Positions 1 to 5,895 of a stretch of DNA of 8,760 bases are shown here, piece after piece. Position numbers and translations under genes: made by a program. Under the pieces are notes generated by a model. It saw nothing but the letters and a program-made list of their open reading frames with translations, did not search any database and was not told where the DNA came from. Position 1 is the stretch's first letter. Every line of letters begins with the position of its first letter. The stretch is from Candidatus Mediterraneibacter colneyensis (GTDB lineage: Bacteria > Bacillota > Clostridia > Lachnospirales > Lachnospiraceae): assembly GCA_019114745.1 (NCBI GenBank), contig DXEY01000032.1:1-8760 (forward strand), given 5' to 3'.

Positions 1-60
1 GAAAAGGTCAACATGCCCTCAGCATTAAGAGGGTACCCCCGAAATGCCATCGCCCTTAAA
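1..60. other. GC-richer structured segment of unknown identity
   Basis: This stretch differs in composition from the AT-rich DNA that follows and has several competing inverted repeats. They are CCCTC (16-20) with GAGGG (29-33), ATGC (13-16) with GCAT (22-25), GCATT (22-26) with AATGC (43-47), TTAAG-A-GG (25-32) with CCCTTAA (53-59), and the palindrome GGGTACCC (31-38). It could be part of a small RNA, a dispersed intergenic repeat, or the edge of a feature left of the window. No reading frame of note is seen and no named RNA family is recognised. Confidence 0.3.
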
Positions 61-197
61 AGTAAAAATTCGACCAATGAATTGGTAATATTATACAAAA
101 TAGTGGGGAGGTATAACGGGAAAATCAAACAAAATTCCAACAAAATGCCGAAATTGTTTTTGTAAAATACAAAATTATAGAGAAAACAGATGTGTAA
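61..197. other. AT-rich non-coding stretch upstream of the GH2 promoter
   Basis: No convincing gene is visible. It holds a perfect 6-2-6 palindrome at 73-86 and an orphan GGGGAGG (105-111) with no start codon at usable distance. A weak sigma-A-like pair, TTGTTT (154-159) and TATAGA (176-181) with a 16-nt spacer, is also present. Runs of A and T between 120 and 200 suggest flexible or curved promoter-upstream DNA. Confidence 0.5.
73..86. promoter_or_regulatory. Perfect palindrome ACCAAT-GA-ATTGGT, possible operator
   Basis: The arms are perfect 6-mers separated by two bases. It sits about 120 bases upstream of the candidate promoter, too far for simple steric repression of that promoter but suited to an activator site or to a divergent gene left of the window. 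No regulator gene is in the window. Confidence 0.35.
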
Positions 198-204
198 TGT
201 TACA
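193..204. promoter_or_regulatory. Palindrome TGTAA-TG-TTACA overlapping the candidate promoter
   Basis: Perfect 5-2-5 inverted repeat whose right half is part of the extended -10 element at 198-206. A repressor bound here would block polymerase directly. It does not fit the CcpA cre consensus (no central CG), so it would belong to another regulator if real. Confidence 0.35.
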
Positions 205-206
205 AT
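198..206 (+). promoter_or_regulatory. Candidate extended -10 promoter (TGT-TACAAT) for the GH2/GH29 operon
   Basis: TACAAT matches the sigma-A -10 box at five of six positions and has the TGn extension directly before it, which can compensate for the missing -35 (nothing like TTGACA lies 16-18 bases upstream). Transcription would start near 213, giving a leader of about 190 nt before ATG 405. Confidence 0.4.
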
Positions 207-210
207 TAAA

Positions 211-231
211 GAAATTAATTGCATAAATTTC
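211..231 (+). promoter_or_regulatory. Inverted repeat GAAATT-N9-AATTTC near the predicted transcription start
   Basis: Perfect 6-bp arms (211-216 and 226-231) begin where transcription from the candidate promoter would start. It could be an operator or a weak 5' hairpin. Because the DNA is AT-rich, a chance match is quite possible. Confidence 0.25.
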
Positions 232-258
232 AGAGTTGTTACCATTATTCGGGCAAAA

Positions 259-334
259 TCGAATTTGACGGCTGAAGAGACTCATCTCCGAATCAGGGAC
301 GGTCTTTTTGGTTATTAAATTCGGTTTTTTTTTT
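259..334 (+). terminator. Attenuator-like leader: competing stems before a T10 tract
   Basis: CCGAAT (288-293) pairs perfectly with ATTCGG (319-324), and the 3' arm runs straight into ten Ts (325-334), as in an intrinsic terminator, though the loop of 25 nt is long. The same 3' arm can instead pair with CGAATTT (260-266, with AAATTCG 317-323). In that fold, CTGA (272-275)/TCAG (293-296) and GAGA (277-280)/TCTC (285-288) form an inner arm that uses part of the terminator's 5' arm. Mutually exclusive pairings before a U-tract are the layout of an attenuator or riboswitch. No known aptamer consensus is recognised and the stems are short. Confidence 0.35.
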
Positions 335-363
335 ACAGACTGTGTGTGGGAACAACAGTCTGT
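335..363 (+). promoter_or_regulatory. 8-bp perfect dyad ACAGACTG-N13-CAGTCTGT before the GH2 RBS
   Basis: The arms (335-342 and 356-363) are perfect complements with a 13-nt loop, plus a possible U-G closing pair (334/364). It lies between the T10 tract and the GGAGG. It has no following T-run, so it is not itself a terminator. As RNA it would be a stable stem 20 nt above the RBS; as DNA its half-sites are 21 bp apart, two helical turns, which suits a dimeric regulator. Confidence 0.5.
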
Positions 364-381
364 GCTGTGCAAAATAAAGGA

Positions 382-408
382 ATGGAGGAAATGGGAAAAG
401 GGATATGA
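382..408 (+). other. Possible 8-codon leader ORF overlapping the GH2 start (ATGA)
   Basis: ATG 382 opens an 8-codon frame (MEEMGKGI, second ATG at 391) whose TGA (406-408) overlaps the GH2 start codon in an ATGA arrangement, a geometry typical of translational coupling. Neither internal ATG has a well-spaced Shine-Dalgarno: GGAGG is two bases from ATG 391, and AAAGG is one base from ATG 382. It may therefore be chance. Confidence 0.25.
384..388 (+). promoter_or_regulatory. GGAGG ribosome binding site with unusual 16-nt spacing to the GH2 ATG
   Basis: The best Shine-Dalgarno match before the GH2 gene is GGAGG, leaving 16 bases to ATG 405, longer than the usual 5-9. A weaker AAAAGGG (396-402) is only two bases from the ATG. 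The signal peptide nevertheless fixes the start at 405. Initiation may use the weak purine tract, the long spacing, or coupling to the small overlapping reading frame at 382-408. Confidence 0.5.
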
Positions 409-494
409 AAAAGGGAACATGGAAAAGAAAAGGCGCGGCAGCTCTTGCGGCAACCCTTGCGGCAGGTCTGGTTGTTCCATCAGCAGTATACGCC
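405..494 (+). other. Sec signal peptide of the GH2 enzyme
   Basis: The N-terminus has a basic region (MKKGTWKRKG), a hydrophobic alanine/leucine/valine core (about residues 11-24) and a small-residue cleavage context, VYA|AG, after residue 30 or 31. This is a typical Gram-positive Sec signal peptide and fits with the C-terminal sorting signal. The exact cleavage site is an estimate. Confidence 0.85.
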
Positions 495-3400
495 GCCGGA
501 CCATCCGTCCGTGTAGGATCGGATTCCGATGTACAGATGAGTTCTGACCCGGAAGCGGTATATGTAAATAACTATTCCGGCACAGAACGTTCCGAGAATT
601 TTAATGACAACTGGAAGTTCCAGATGGGGGATGCGTCAGGTGCGGAGACCCCGACATATGATGATTCGTCGTGGGAGCAGGTAAACCTGCCGCACGACTA
701 TAGTATCGAGCAGGATTATTCAAAGTCGATGGAAGCAGAGAGCGGATATCTCCCGGGCGGCATCGGCTGGTACAGAAAGAACTTTAAGCTTGACGAAAGC
801 GCGCAGGGCAAACAGATCCGCATTGATTTCGGCGGGGTATATATGGACTCAACCGTATATATCAACGGTCATAAGCTGGGTACGCATCCTTACGGATATA
901 CGCCATTCTCATATGACATCACGGATTATGTGAAGTTTGGCGAGGAAAATGTGATCAGCGTCCGGGTCAACCATCAGACTCCGTCGAGCCGGTGGTACTC
1001 GGGAAGCGGAATCTACCGGAGCGTAGACCTTACGATCACAGATCCTGTACATGTGGATCTGTACGGTACGAAGATCGAGACTCCGGATCTGGCGACAGAA
1101 GCAGGCAGCGGAACTGTGAATGCGGACATCAGCACGACAGTCGTAAATGACTCCGATGCAGACCAGTCAGTATCGCTCCGGCATACGGTATTCCCGAAAG
1201 GGGGAGACGCAGAGAATCCGAACGGGACAGCGGAAATAACCGCAGTCAATGTTCCGGCGGGGACAAGCCAGGAGATCGATGCAGATGTAGATGTGACAGG
1301 AGCAAAGCTCTGGAGCACAGAGGATCCGAACCTCTATACGGTGAGGACAGAAGTGCTGGTCAACGGTGAGGTGACAGATACCTATGACACCGATTACGGT
1401 TTCCGGTATTTTGATTTTGACGCAAATACAGGATTCTCCCTGAACGATAAAAACGTAAAACTCAAAGGCGTGTGCATGCATCACGACCAGGGATCTCTCG
1501 GTGCGGAGGCGTGGGAGCGCGCCATCGAGCGCCAGGTGGAGATCCTGAAAGAAATGGGGTGCAACTCCATCCGTGTAACGCACAACCCGGCGTCAGATGA
1601 ACTGATCGAGATATGCAACGAGCAGGGAATCCTCGTGATCGACGAAGCATTCGACGGATGGGCATGGCCGAAGAATGGAAACAGCAAGGACTATGCGAGG
1701 TTCTTTGAGCAGTCCGTGGGAGAAGGCAATGAGCTGATCGGAGCAGAAGCGGATATGACCTGGGCAGAGTTTGACCTGAAAGCGATGATCAAGAGAGGCA
1801 TGAACGCCCCGTCCATCATTATGTGGTCGCTTGGAAATGAAGTCCAGGAAGGTACTTCCAGCGGATTAGGTAATGCTTCTAAAAATATCCAGACAAAGCT
1901 GATCAACTGGGGAAAAGAAGTCGATGAAACGAGACCTTATACCAGAGGCGATAACAATATCAAAAATGGAACAGATGGCGGAGCTGTAGTGGATATGCTT
2001 CAGCAGTTTGCAGATACTGGCGGAACAGCAGGACTCAACTACTGCGACGGCAGCCTTTATGATAAACTTCACAGCCAGTATTCGGGGTGGAAACTCTACG
2101 GATCTGAGACCGCTTCCTCCATCAACAGCCGGGGCGTGTATGACAGACTCGGAAACGGAGAATCGGAGACCCCGTCGGATAAGAAGCTGACCTCCTATGA
2201 CAACCAGCGTGTCGGCTGGGGAGCTCTTGCCAGCGCAGCTTGGTACGATGTGATCCAGAGAGATTTCGTGGCAGGCGAATACGTGTGGACAGGCTTTGAC
2301 TACATCGGAGAGCCGACACCTTGGAACGGAACAAGCGCCGGGGCACAGGGAACATGGCCTTCCCCGAAGAACTCTTACTTTGGAATCGTGGACACAGCAG
2401 GATTTGCCAAAGACTCCTACTACTTCTACCAGAGCCAGTGGAACGATACGGTAAACACACTCCATATCCTCCCGGCATGGAATGAAGATGTAGTGGCGAA
2501 CGGAAATACAGTTCCGGTGGTTGTTTATACAGACGCGGCAGAAGTTAAACTTACATTGACCAAATCGGACGGAACAAAGACGGATCTTGGTACAAAAGAA
2601 TTTACTCAGAAGGAAACAAACGCAGGACATACATATCAGATCTACGAGGGAGAGGGCAAAGATACTGCAGCACACAAGAACCTCTACCTGACATGGAATG
2701 TGCCTTATGAAGACGGAACGATCACAGCGGAGGCATGGGACGCAGAGGGCAACCTGATTGATCTGAGCAAGGTGGAAGGACGCACTTCCGTAACAACGAC
2801 GGGAGAAGCGGCGAAGCTCGAAGCCAGCGCCGACCGGGCAGAGATCACGGCGGACGGAGCGGACCTGAGCTACATCACAGTGGATGTGAAAGATGCGAAA
2901 GGAAATATCGTACCGGATGCTGAGAACAACGTGAAGTTCACCGTCGAGGGAGCTGGAAAGCTCGTCGGTGTAGACAATGGACGGCAGGACGATCATCAGT
3001 CCTATCAGGATAACAACAGAGATGCATTTGCCGGAAAGGTACTTGCGATCGTACAGTCTACAAAGAGCGCTGGCGAAATCAAAGTTACCGCAAGCGCGGA
3101 GGGGCTGGAGAGCTCAACTGTAACGATCAACACTTCTGCGCCGGACGACGGACAGACAGGTGAGAAAACATTAGTTTACTATGAGATGTCCAAAAACTAC
3201 TATGTAAAGACCGGAAATATGCCTCAGCTCCCGGCAGCGGTGAAGGCGGTATATTCGGACGGATCTACGGAAGACATGACGGTAACGTGGGATGATATCT
3301 CACAAGAGCAGATCGGATCCACCGGTGTATTTACAGTTTCAGGTACGACTAAGGCGGGAGATCAGGTGTCAGTGATTGTCAACATGATCGAAGAAGTGGC

Positions 3401-5696
3401 GGCGCTGCTGAACTACTCAACAGCGACCCCGGTCGGACAGGAACCGGTACTTCCGGGTACCAGACCGGCAGTGCTTCAGAATGGAGATGTAATCAGCGCA
3501 TCATTCCCGGTTACATGGAATACAGAAGGTAAGGATTACAGTACGGCAGGCACTGTCACAGTCGAGGGGACTGCGGATGTGCTGGGAAAACAGATTGCAG
3601 TAACTGCTCTGGTACGGGTACAGGAGGAACAGATCGTCATCGGAGACAATGTTGCGCCACAGGCAATGCTTGTCAGCCAGAACATTCCGGAAGAGTACCA
3701 GTCGGATAATCTGCAGGCAGTCGTTGACGGAAGCACAGTGAATAATCCGCCGCAGTCCGGGCCGAATAATACGATCTGGAGCAATTATAATTATTCCCAG
3801 GAAGGACATACTACTGCGGAGATCTATCTTGACTATGCAACACAGCAGAGGATCGGGGAGATCACGATCTACTTTGCATCGGACAGATGGGCAACACGTT
3901 ATCCTGAAGCGGGAACGACCGAGATCTACTATTCGGAGACGAAGACTGAAGATGGGGGATATGACTGGAAACTTCTGGAGACAGAGGAGACCATCGGCGA
4001 GGAGGATGGAAATGTAACTCCGTATACATATAAGATGACGCCGACCCTTGGAACTTACTTCATGATACGTGTGACAAATAAGGACGAGGTGATCGAAGGC
4101 GGTACAAGAAACTCCTGTACAGGAATCACGGAGATTATGCTGAACAGGGCGGAAGGAACATTTACGACCAACTCGGATGCGGATATCACCTCCATGACAG
4201 TCAACGGACTTCCGGTGAGCGAGAGCGATCTGGCAGCGGGCGAGTTTAATACAGAGGCATCTGTGATCGACAGTCTGGAATATACCACGTCAGAAAATGC
4301 GGCTGTGACAGAACTTCCGGTTTATGAAGGCAGGAAAGTGCTGATCATCGAGTCAGAAGACCACAGCGAACGGAATACCTTCGTAATCAACCTTGATGCG
4401 GATATCCAGCAGGGAAGCACGGACGCAGGCTATGATGAGCGTGATTATCCATATAATAAGACGGAAGCAACGGCAGGCAGTGAGCAGCTGCCGGGCAATA
4501 CCTCGGAAGGACCGGCGGGATTTGCAGTAGATAATAATACAGGGACATGGTGGCATACCGCATGGAATACAGATGCACCGGAATCAGACCGGTGGATTAC
4601 TCTGGAACTGGAAGAGGAAACCACACTCGACGCCCTTCGTTATCTCGGACGTACCGGACAGAGCCCTAACGGGCGTGTTACCGAGTACAAGGTTGAGGTA
4701 AGTACAAACGGAACTGATTGGGAGCAGGTGTCCACAGGCACATGGGAGAATACAGAAGGCTGGAAGCTGGCAGTATTTGACGAGCCGACAGCTGCAAAGT
4801 ATGTACGTCTTACCGGAGTCCATACATATGCGGACAGCGGAAATGACAGATTTATGAGCGCGGTGGAGATCCGTCTGAGGATGCCGGAAGAGAAAACCGA
4901 TATCAGCACTGCGGAAGTATCTGTTCCAACGAAGGAAGTTTCCGTTGTGGATGAGGATCATCCGGTGACACTGGGCAAAGATGATATTACCGTTACATTG
5001 GAAGGCAAGGCGCTCAGGTACGGCATTGATTACAAGGTTGTGTCCTATGAAGGCAATACAGCTGAAGGAACAGCCAAGGCAGTGATCGAAGGCGTCGGTC
5101 AGTACGGGTACGGCGGTACAAAAGAGATTACATTTGAGATCGTGAAAGCAGATCCGGTACTTACCGCTATCAGCGTCGTGGCAAACTCGTGCAAGACAAA
5201 TTACACGGAAGGCGAGACATTCGACCCGACAGGGCTGAAACTGAAGCTGACCTACGACAATGGAGATACTACCGAGCTTGCTTATGCAGGACATGAAGGT
5301 GAGATCACTCTGGATCCGGCAGCAGGTACGGAACTCACCCTTACGGACGATGGACGAAATGTCAAAGTCACATATCAGGGAATGGGAACATCGTTTACGA
5401 TCTATGTATCTGAGAAGCAGGATCCGGGAACAGACCCAGATCCGGGAACAGACCCCGATCCGGGTACAGATCCGAATCCGGGAACAGATCCAGATCCGGG
5501 TACAGGGAATGAAAAACCGGGCACAGGCTCAGACCAGGATAAAGGCGGAGGCTCAGACAGCGGAAGCCAGTCGGAAAATGGTGAGAGAGCCGCACAGACC
5601 GGAGATACAACAAACGTCATTCCATGGGCTGCAGCAACGCTCATCGCAGGCGCGGCAGTTATAGTTACAGTAAGAAAGAGAAGATCAGAGAAATAA
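405..5696 (+). CDS. Secreted, cell-wall-anchored GH2 beta-galactosidase, multidomain (BgaA-like)
   Basis: This is a glycoside hydrolase family 2 enzyme of 1763 residues, predicted to remove terminal beta-linked galactose from lactose or N-acetyllactosamine outside the cell. Visible modules: signal peptide (1-30), GH2 sugar-binding domain (about 61-211), immunoglobulin-like domain (about 212-330) and TIM barrel (about 335-650). The barrel carries MHHDQG, acid/base E479 in WSLGNE and nucleophile E568 in GSETAS. Next come a DUF4982-like region (about 690-775), a GH2 C-terminal domain 5 type fold (about 804-910), two Big_4-like domains (about 923-1075), a galactose-binding-like module (about 1080-1248), a further Ig-like stretch (about 1253-1340), a clear CBM32/F5/8C domain (about 1346-1492), a beta domain (about 1500-1583) and Big_3 (about 1586-1668). 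The tail is a PGTDPD linker, AAQTGD, a membrane segment and RKRRSEK. Galactosidase specificity is inferred; beta-glucuronidase or another GH2 activity is less likely. ATG 405 is chosen because the signal peptide starts there and no other in-frame start lies nearby. Confidence 0.95.
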   Translation: MKKGTWKRKGAAALAATLAAGLVVPSAVYAAGPSVRVGSDSDVQMSSDPEAVYVNNYSGTERSENFNDNWKFQMGDASGAETPTYDDSSWEQVNLPHDYSIEQDYSKSMEAESGYLPGGIGWYRKNFKLDESAQGKQIRIDFGGVYMDSTVYINGHKLGTHPYGYTPFSYDITDYVKFGEENVISVRVNHQTPSSRWYSGSGIYRSVDLTITDPVHVDLYGTKIETPDLATEAGSGTVNADISTTVVNDSDADQSVSLRHTVFPKGGDAENPNGTAEITAVNVPAGTSQEIDADVDVTGAKLWSTEDPNLYTVRTEVLVNGEVTDTYDTDYGFRYFDFDANTGFSLNDKNVKLKGVCMHHDQGSLGAEAWERAIERQVEILKEMGCNSIRVTHNPASDELIEICNEQGILVIDEAFDGWAWPKNGNSKDYARFFEQSVGEGNELIGAEADMTWAEFDLKAMIKRGMNAPSIIMWSLGNEVQEGTSSGLGNASKNIQTKLINWGKEVDETRPYTRGDNNIKNGTDGGAVVDMLQQFADTGGTAGLNYCDGSLYDKLHSQYSGWKLYGSETASSINSRGVYDRLGNGESETPSDKKLTSYDNQRVGWGALASAAWYDVIQRDFVAGEYVWTGFDYIGEPTPWNGTSAGAQGTWPSPKNSYFGIVDTAGFAKDSYYFYQSQWNDTVNTLHILPAWNEDVVANGNTVPVVVYTDAAEVKLTLTKSDGTKTDLGTKEFTQKETNAGHTYQIYEGEGKDTAAHKNLYLTWNVPYEDGTITAEAWDAEGNLIDLSKVEGRTSVTTTGEAAKLEASADRAEITADGADLSYITVDVKDAKGNIVPDAENNVKFTVEGAGKLVGVDNGRQDDHQSYQDNNRDAFAGKVLAIVQSTKSAGEIKVTASAEGLESSTVTINTSAPDDGQTGEKTLVYYEMSKNYYVKTGNMPQLPAAVKAVYSDGSTEDMTVTWDDISQEQIGSTGVFTVSGTTKAGDQVSVIVNMIEEVAALLNYSTATPVGQEPVLPGTRPAVLQNGDVISASFPVTWNTEGKDYSTAGTVTVEGTADVLGKQIAVTALVRVQEEQIVIGDNVAPQAMLVSQNIPEEYQSDNLQAVVDGSTVNNPPQSGPNNTIWSNYNYSQEGHTTAEIYLDYATQQRIGEITIYFASDRWATRYPEAGTTEIYYSETKTEDGGYDWKLLETEETIGEEDGNVTPYTYKMTPTLGTYFMIRVTNKDEVIEGGTRNSCTGITEIMLNRAEGTFTTNSDADITSMTVNGLPVSESDLAAGEFNTEASVIDSLEYTTSENAAVTELPVYEGRKVLIIESEDHSERNTFVINLDADIQQGSTDAGYDERDYPYNKTEATAGSEQLPGNTSEGPAGFAVDNNTGTWWHTAWNTDAPESDRWITLELEEETTLDALRYLGRTGQSPNGRVTEYKVEVSTNGTDWEQVSTGTWENTEGWKLAVFDEPTAAKYVRLTGVHTYADSGNDRFMSAVEIRLRMPEEKTDISTAEVSVPTKEVSVVDEDHPVTLGKDDITVTLEGKALRYGIDYKVVSYEGNTAEGTAKAVIEGVGQYGYGGTKEITFEIVKADPVLTAISVVANSCKTNYTEGETFDPTGLKLKLTYDNGDTTELAYAGHEGEITLDPAAGTELTLTDDGRNVKVTYQGMGTSFTIYVSEKQDPGTDPDPGTDPDPGTDPNPGTDPDPGTGNEKPGTGSDQDKGGGSDSGSQSENGERAAQTGDTTNVIPWAAATLIAGAAVIVTVRKRRSEK
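5421..5507 (+). repeat. 18-bp tandem repeat encoding a PGTDPD spacer
   Basis: Four full copies and a partial fifth of an 18-bp unit, GATCCGGGAACAGACCCA with small changes, begin at 5421, 5439, 5457, 5475 and 5493. Each unit encodes DPGTDP with D or N next, giving a Pro/Gly/Asp-rich stalk before the wall anchor. Such linkers usually span peptidoglycan and hold the catalytic part away from the surface. Differences between copies are mostly third-position changes plus one D-to-N change, so the array is old enough to have diverged but could still vary in copy number between strains. Confidence 0.95.
5589..5696 (+). other. Non-canonical cell-wall sorting signal (AAQTGD + membrane segment + RKRR tail)
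   Basis: The C-terminus shows the three parts of a sortase substrate: AAQTGD (residues 1729-1734), a hydrophobic segment (about 1738-1756) and a basic tail, RKRRSEK. The usual LPxTG leucine and proline are both alanine here, while the TG and following aspartate are kept. Related endings are common in Lachnospiraceae surface enzymes, so a sortase accepting this variant is likely, but no sortase gene is in the window. If it is not cleaved, the segment would still act as a membrane anchor. Confidence 0.75.
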
Positions 5697-5714
5697 AATT
5701 CTCTGAGGAGCGGT

Positions 5715-5753
5715 CTGACAGAGGTTCTTGAAAAAGAGCCTCTGCCGGGTCAG
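5715..5753 (+). terminator. Strong intercistronic hairpin with GAAA tetraloop, no U-tract
   Basis: CAGAGGTTCTT (5719-5729) pairs with AAGAGCCTCTG (5734-5744) over 11 bp with one G-U pair and a GAAA (GNRA-type) loop. Outer CTGAC (5715-5719) can also pair with GTCAG (5749-5753). What follows is TTATAACGG, not a run of T, so efficient intrinsic termination is unlikely. The likely roles are partial termination, mRNA stabilisation or processing that sets the ratio of GH2 to fucosidase transcript. Confidence 0.5.
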
Positions 5754-5785
5754 TTATAACGGAACTTATAGATCAGGAACTAGAG

Positions 5786-5793
5786 AAAGGGAG
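5786..5793 (+). promoter_or_regulatory. Ribosome binding site of the fucosidase
   Basis: AAAGGGAG ends six bases before the GTG at 5800, a normal spacing for Gram-positive initiation. It decides for the GTG because no ATG occurs in frame before the signal-peptide core. Confidence 0.75.
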
Positions 5794-5799
5794 AAAAAC

Positions 5800-5895
5800 G
5801 TGAAAAAGAAATCAGCAAGAAGTTTAGCGCTTCTCATGGCGGCGGCAATGTCAGCTACTACGTTCTTTGGGACGGGGATTCCTGTGGTGCAGGCG
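5800..5895 (+). other. Sec signal peptide of the fucosidase
   Basis: The start MKKKSAR is followed by a hydrophobic stretch rich in Ala, Leu, Met and Phe (about residues 8-30) and the cleavage context VQA|AD near residue 32. This supports export and the GTG start; the next in-frame ATG (5836) would fall inside the hydrophobic core and lose the positive N-region. Confidence 0.85.

Noticed and set aside
105..163. GGGGAGG (105-111) as the RBS of a small gene, with ATG 145 as start
   Set aside because: The ATG is 33 bases away and opens only six codons before TAA 163; no other start codon lies at workable distance.
191..204. CcpA catabolite-response element at TGTGTAATGTTACA
   Set aside because: The spacing of outer TG and CA fits, but the conserved AA and the central CG are absent in either register.
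175..504. 109-codon minus-strand frame across the leader and GH2 start
   Set aside because: It reads through A/T homopolymers and the complement of the signal peptide and resembles no protein family; the region is better explained as leader DNA.
308..547. 79-codon plus-strand frame overlapping the GH2 start
   Set aside because: Its product is Arg/Gly/Ser-rich without domain features and it is in a different frame from the signal peptide; no RBS precedes it.
1866..2996. 376-codon open frame on the minus strand inside the GH2 gene
   Set aside because: It is antisense to the conserved catalytic and following domains, its product is Cys/Arg/Val-rich with no recognisable fold, and it has no visible promoter or RBS. 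It is best explained as a shadow of the codon bias.
4584..5294. 236-codon open frame on the minus strand opposite the CBM32 region
   Set aside because: Same reasoning: antisense to a clear CBM32 and Ig-like region, with Cys- and His-rich low-quality protein and no start signals.
5421..5507. CRISPR-like array from regularly spaced 18-bp repeats
   Set aside because: The units are directly tandem without spacers and encode an in-frame Pro/Gly/Asp linker.
5754..5785. Separate promoter for the fucosidase (TATAAC 5755-5760 or TATAGA 5767-5772)
   Set aside because: Neither -10-like box has a -35 at 16-18 bases; the nearest TTGAAA (5728-5733) is 21 bases from TATAAC and lies inside the hairpin.
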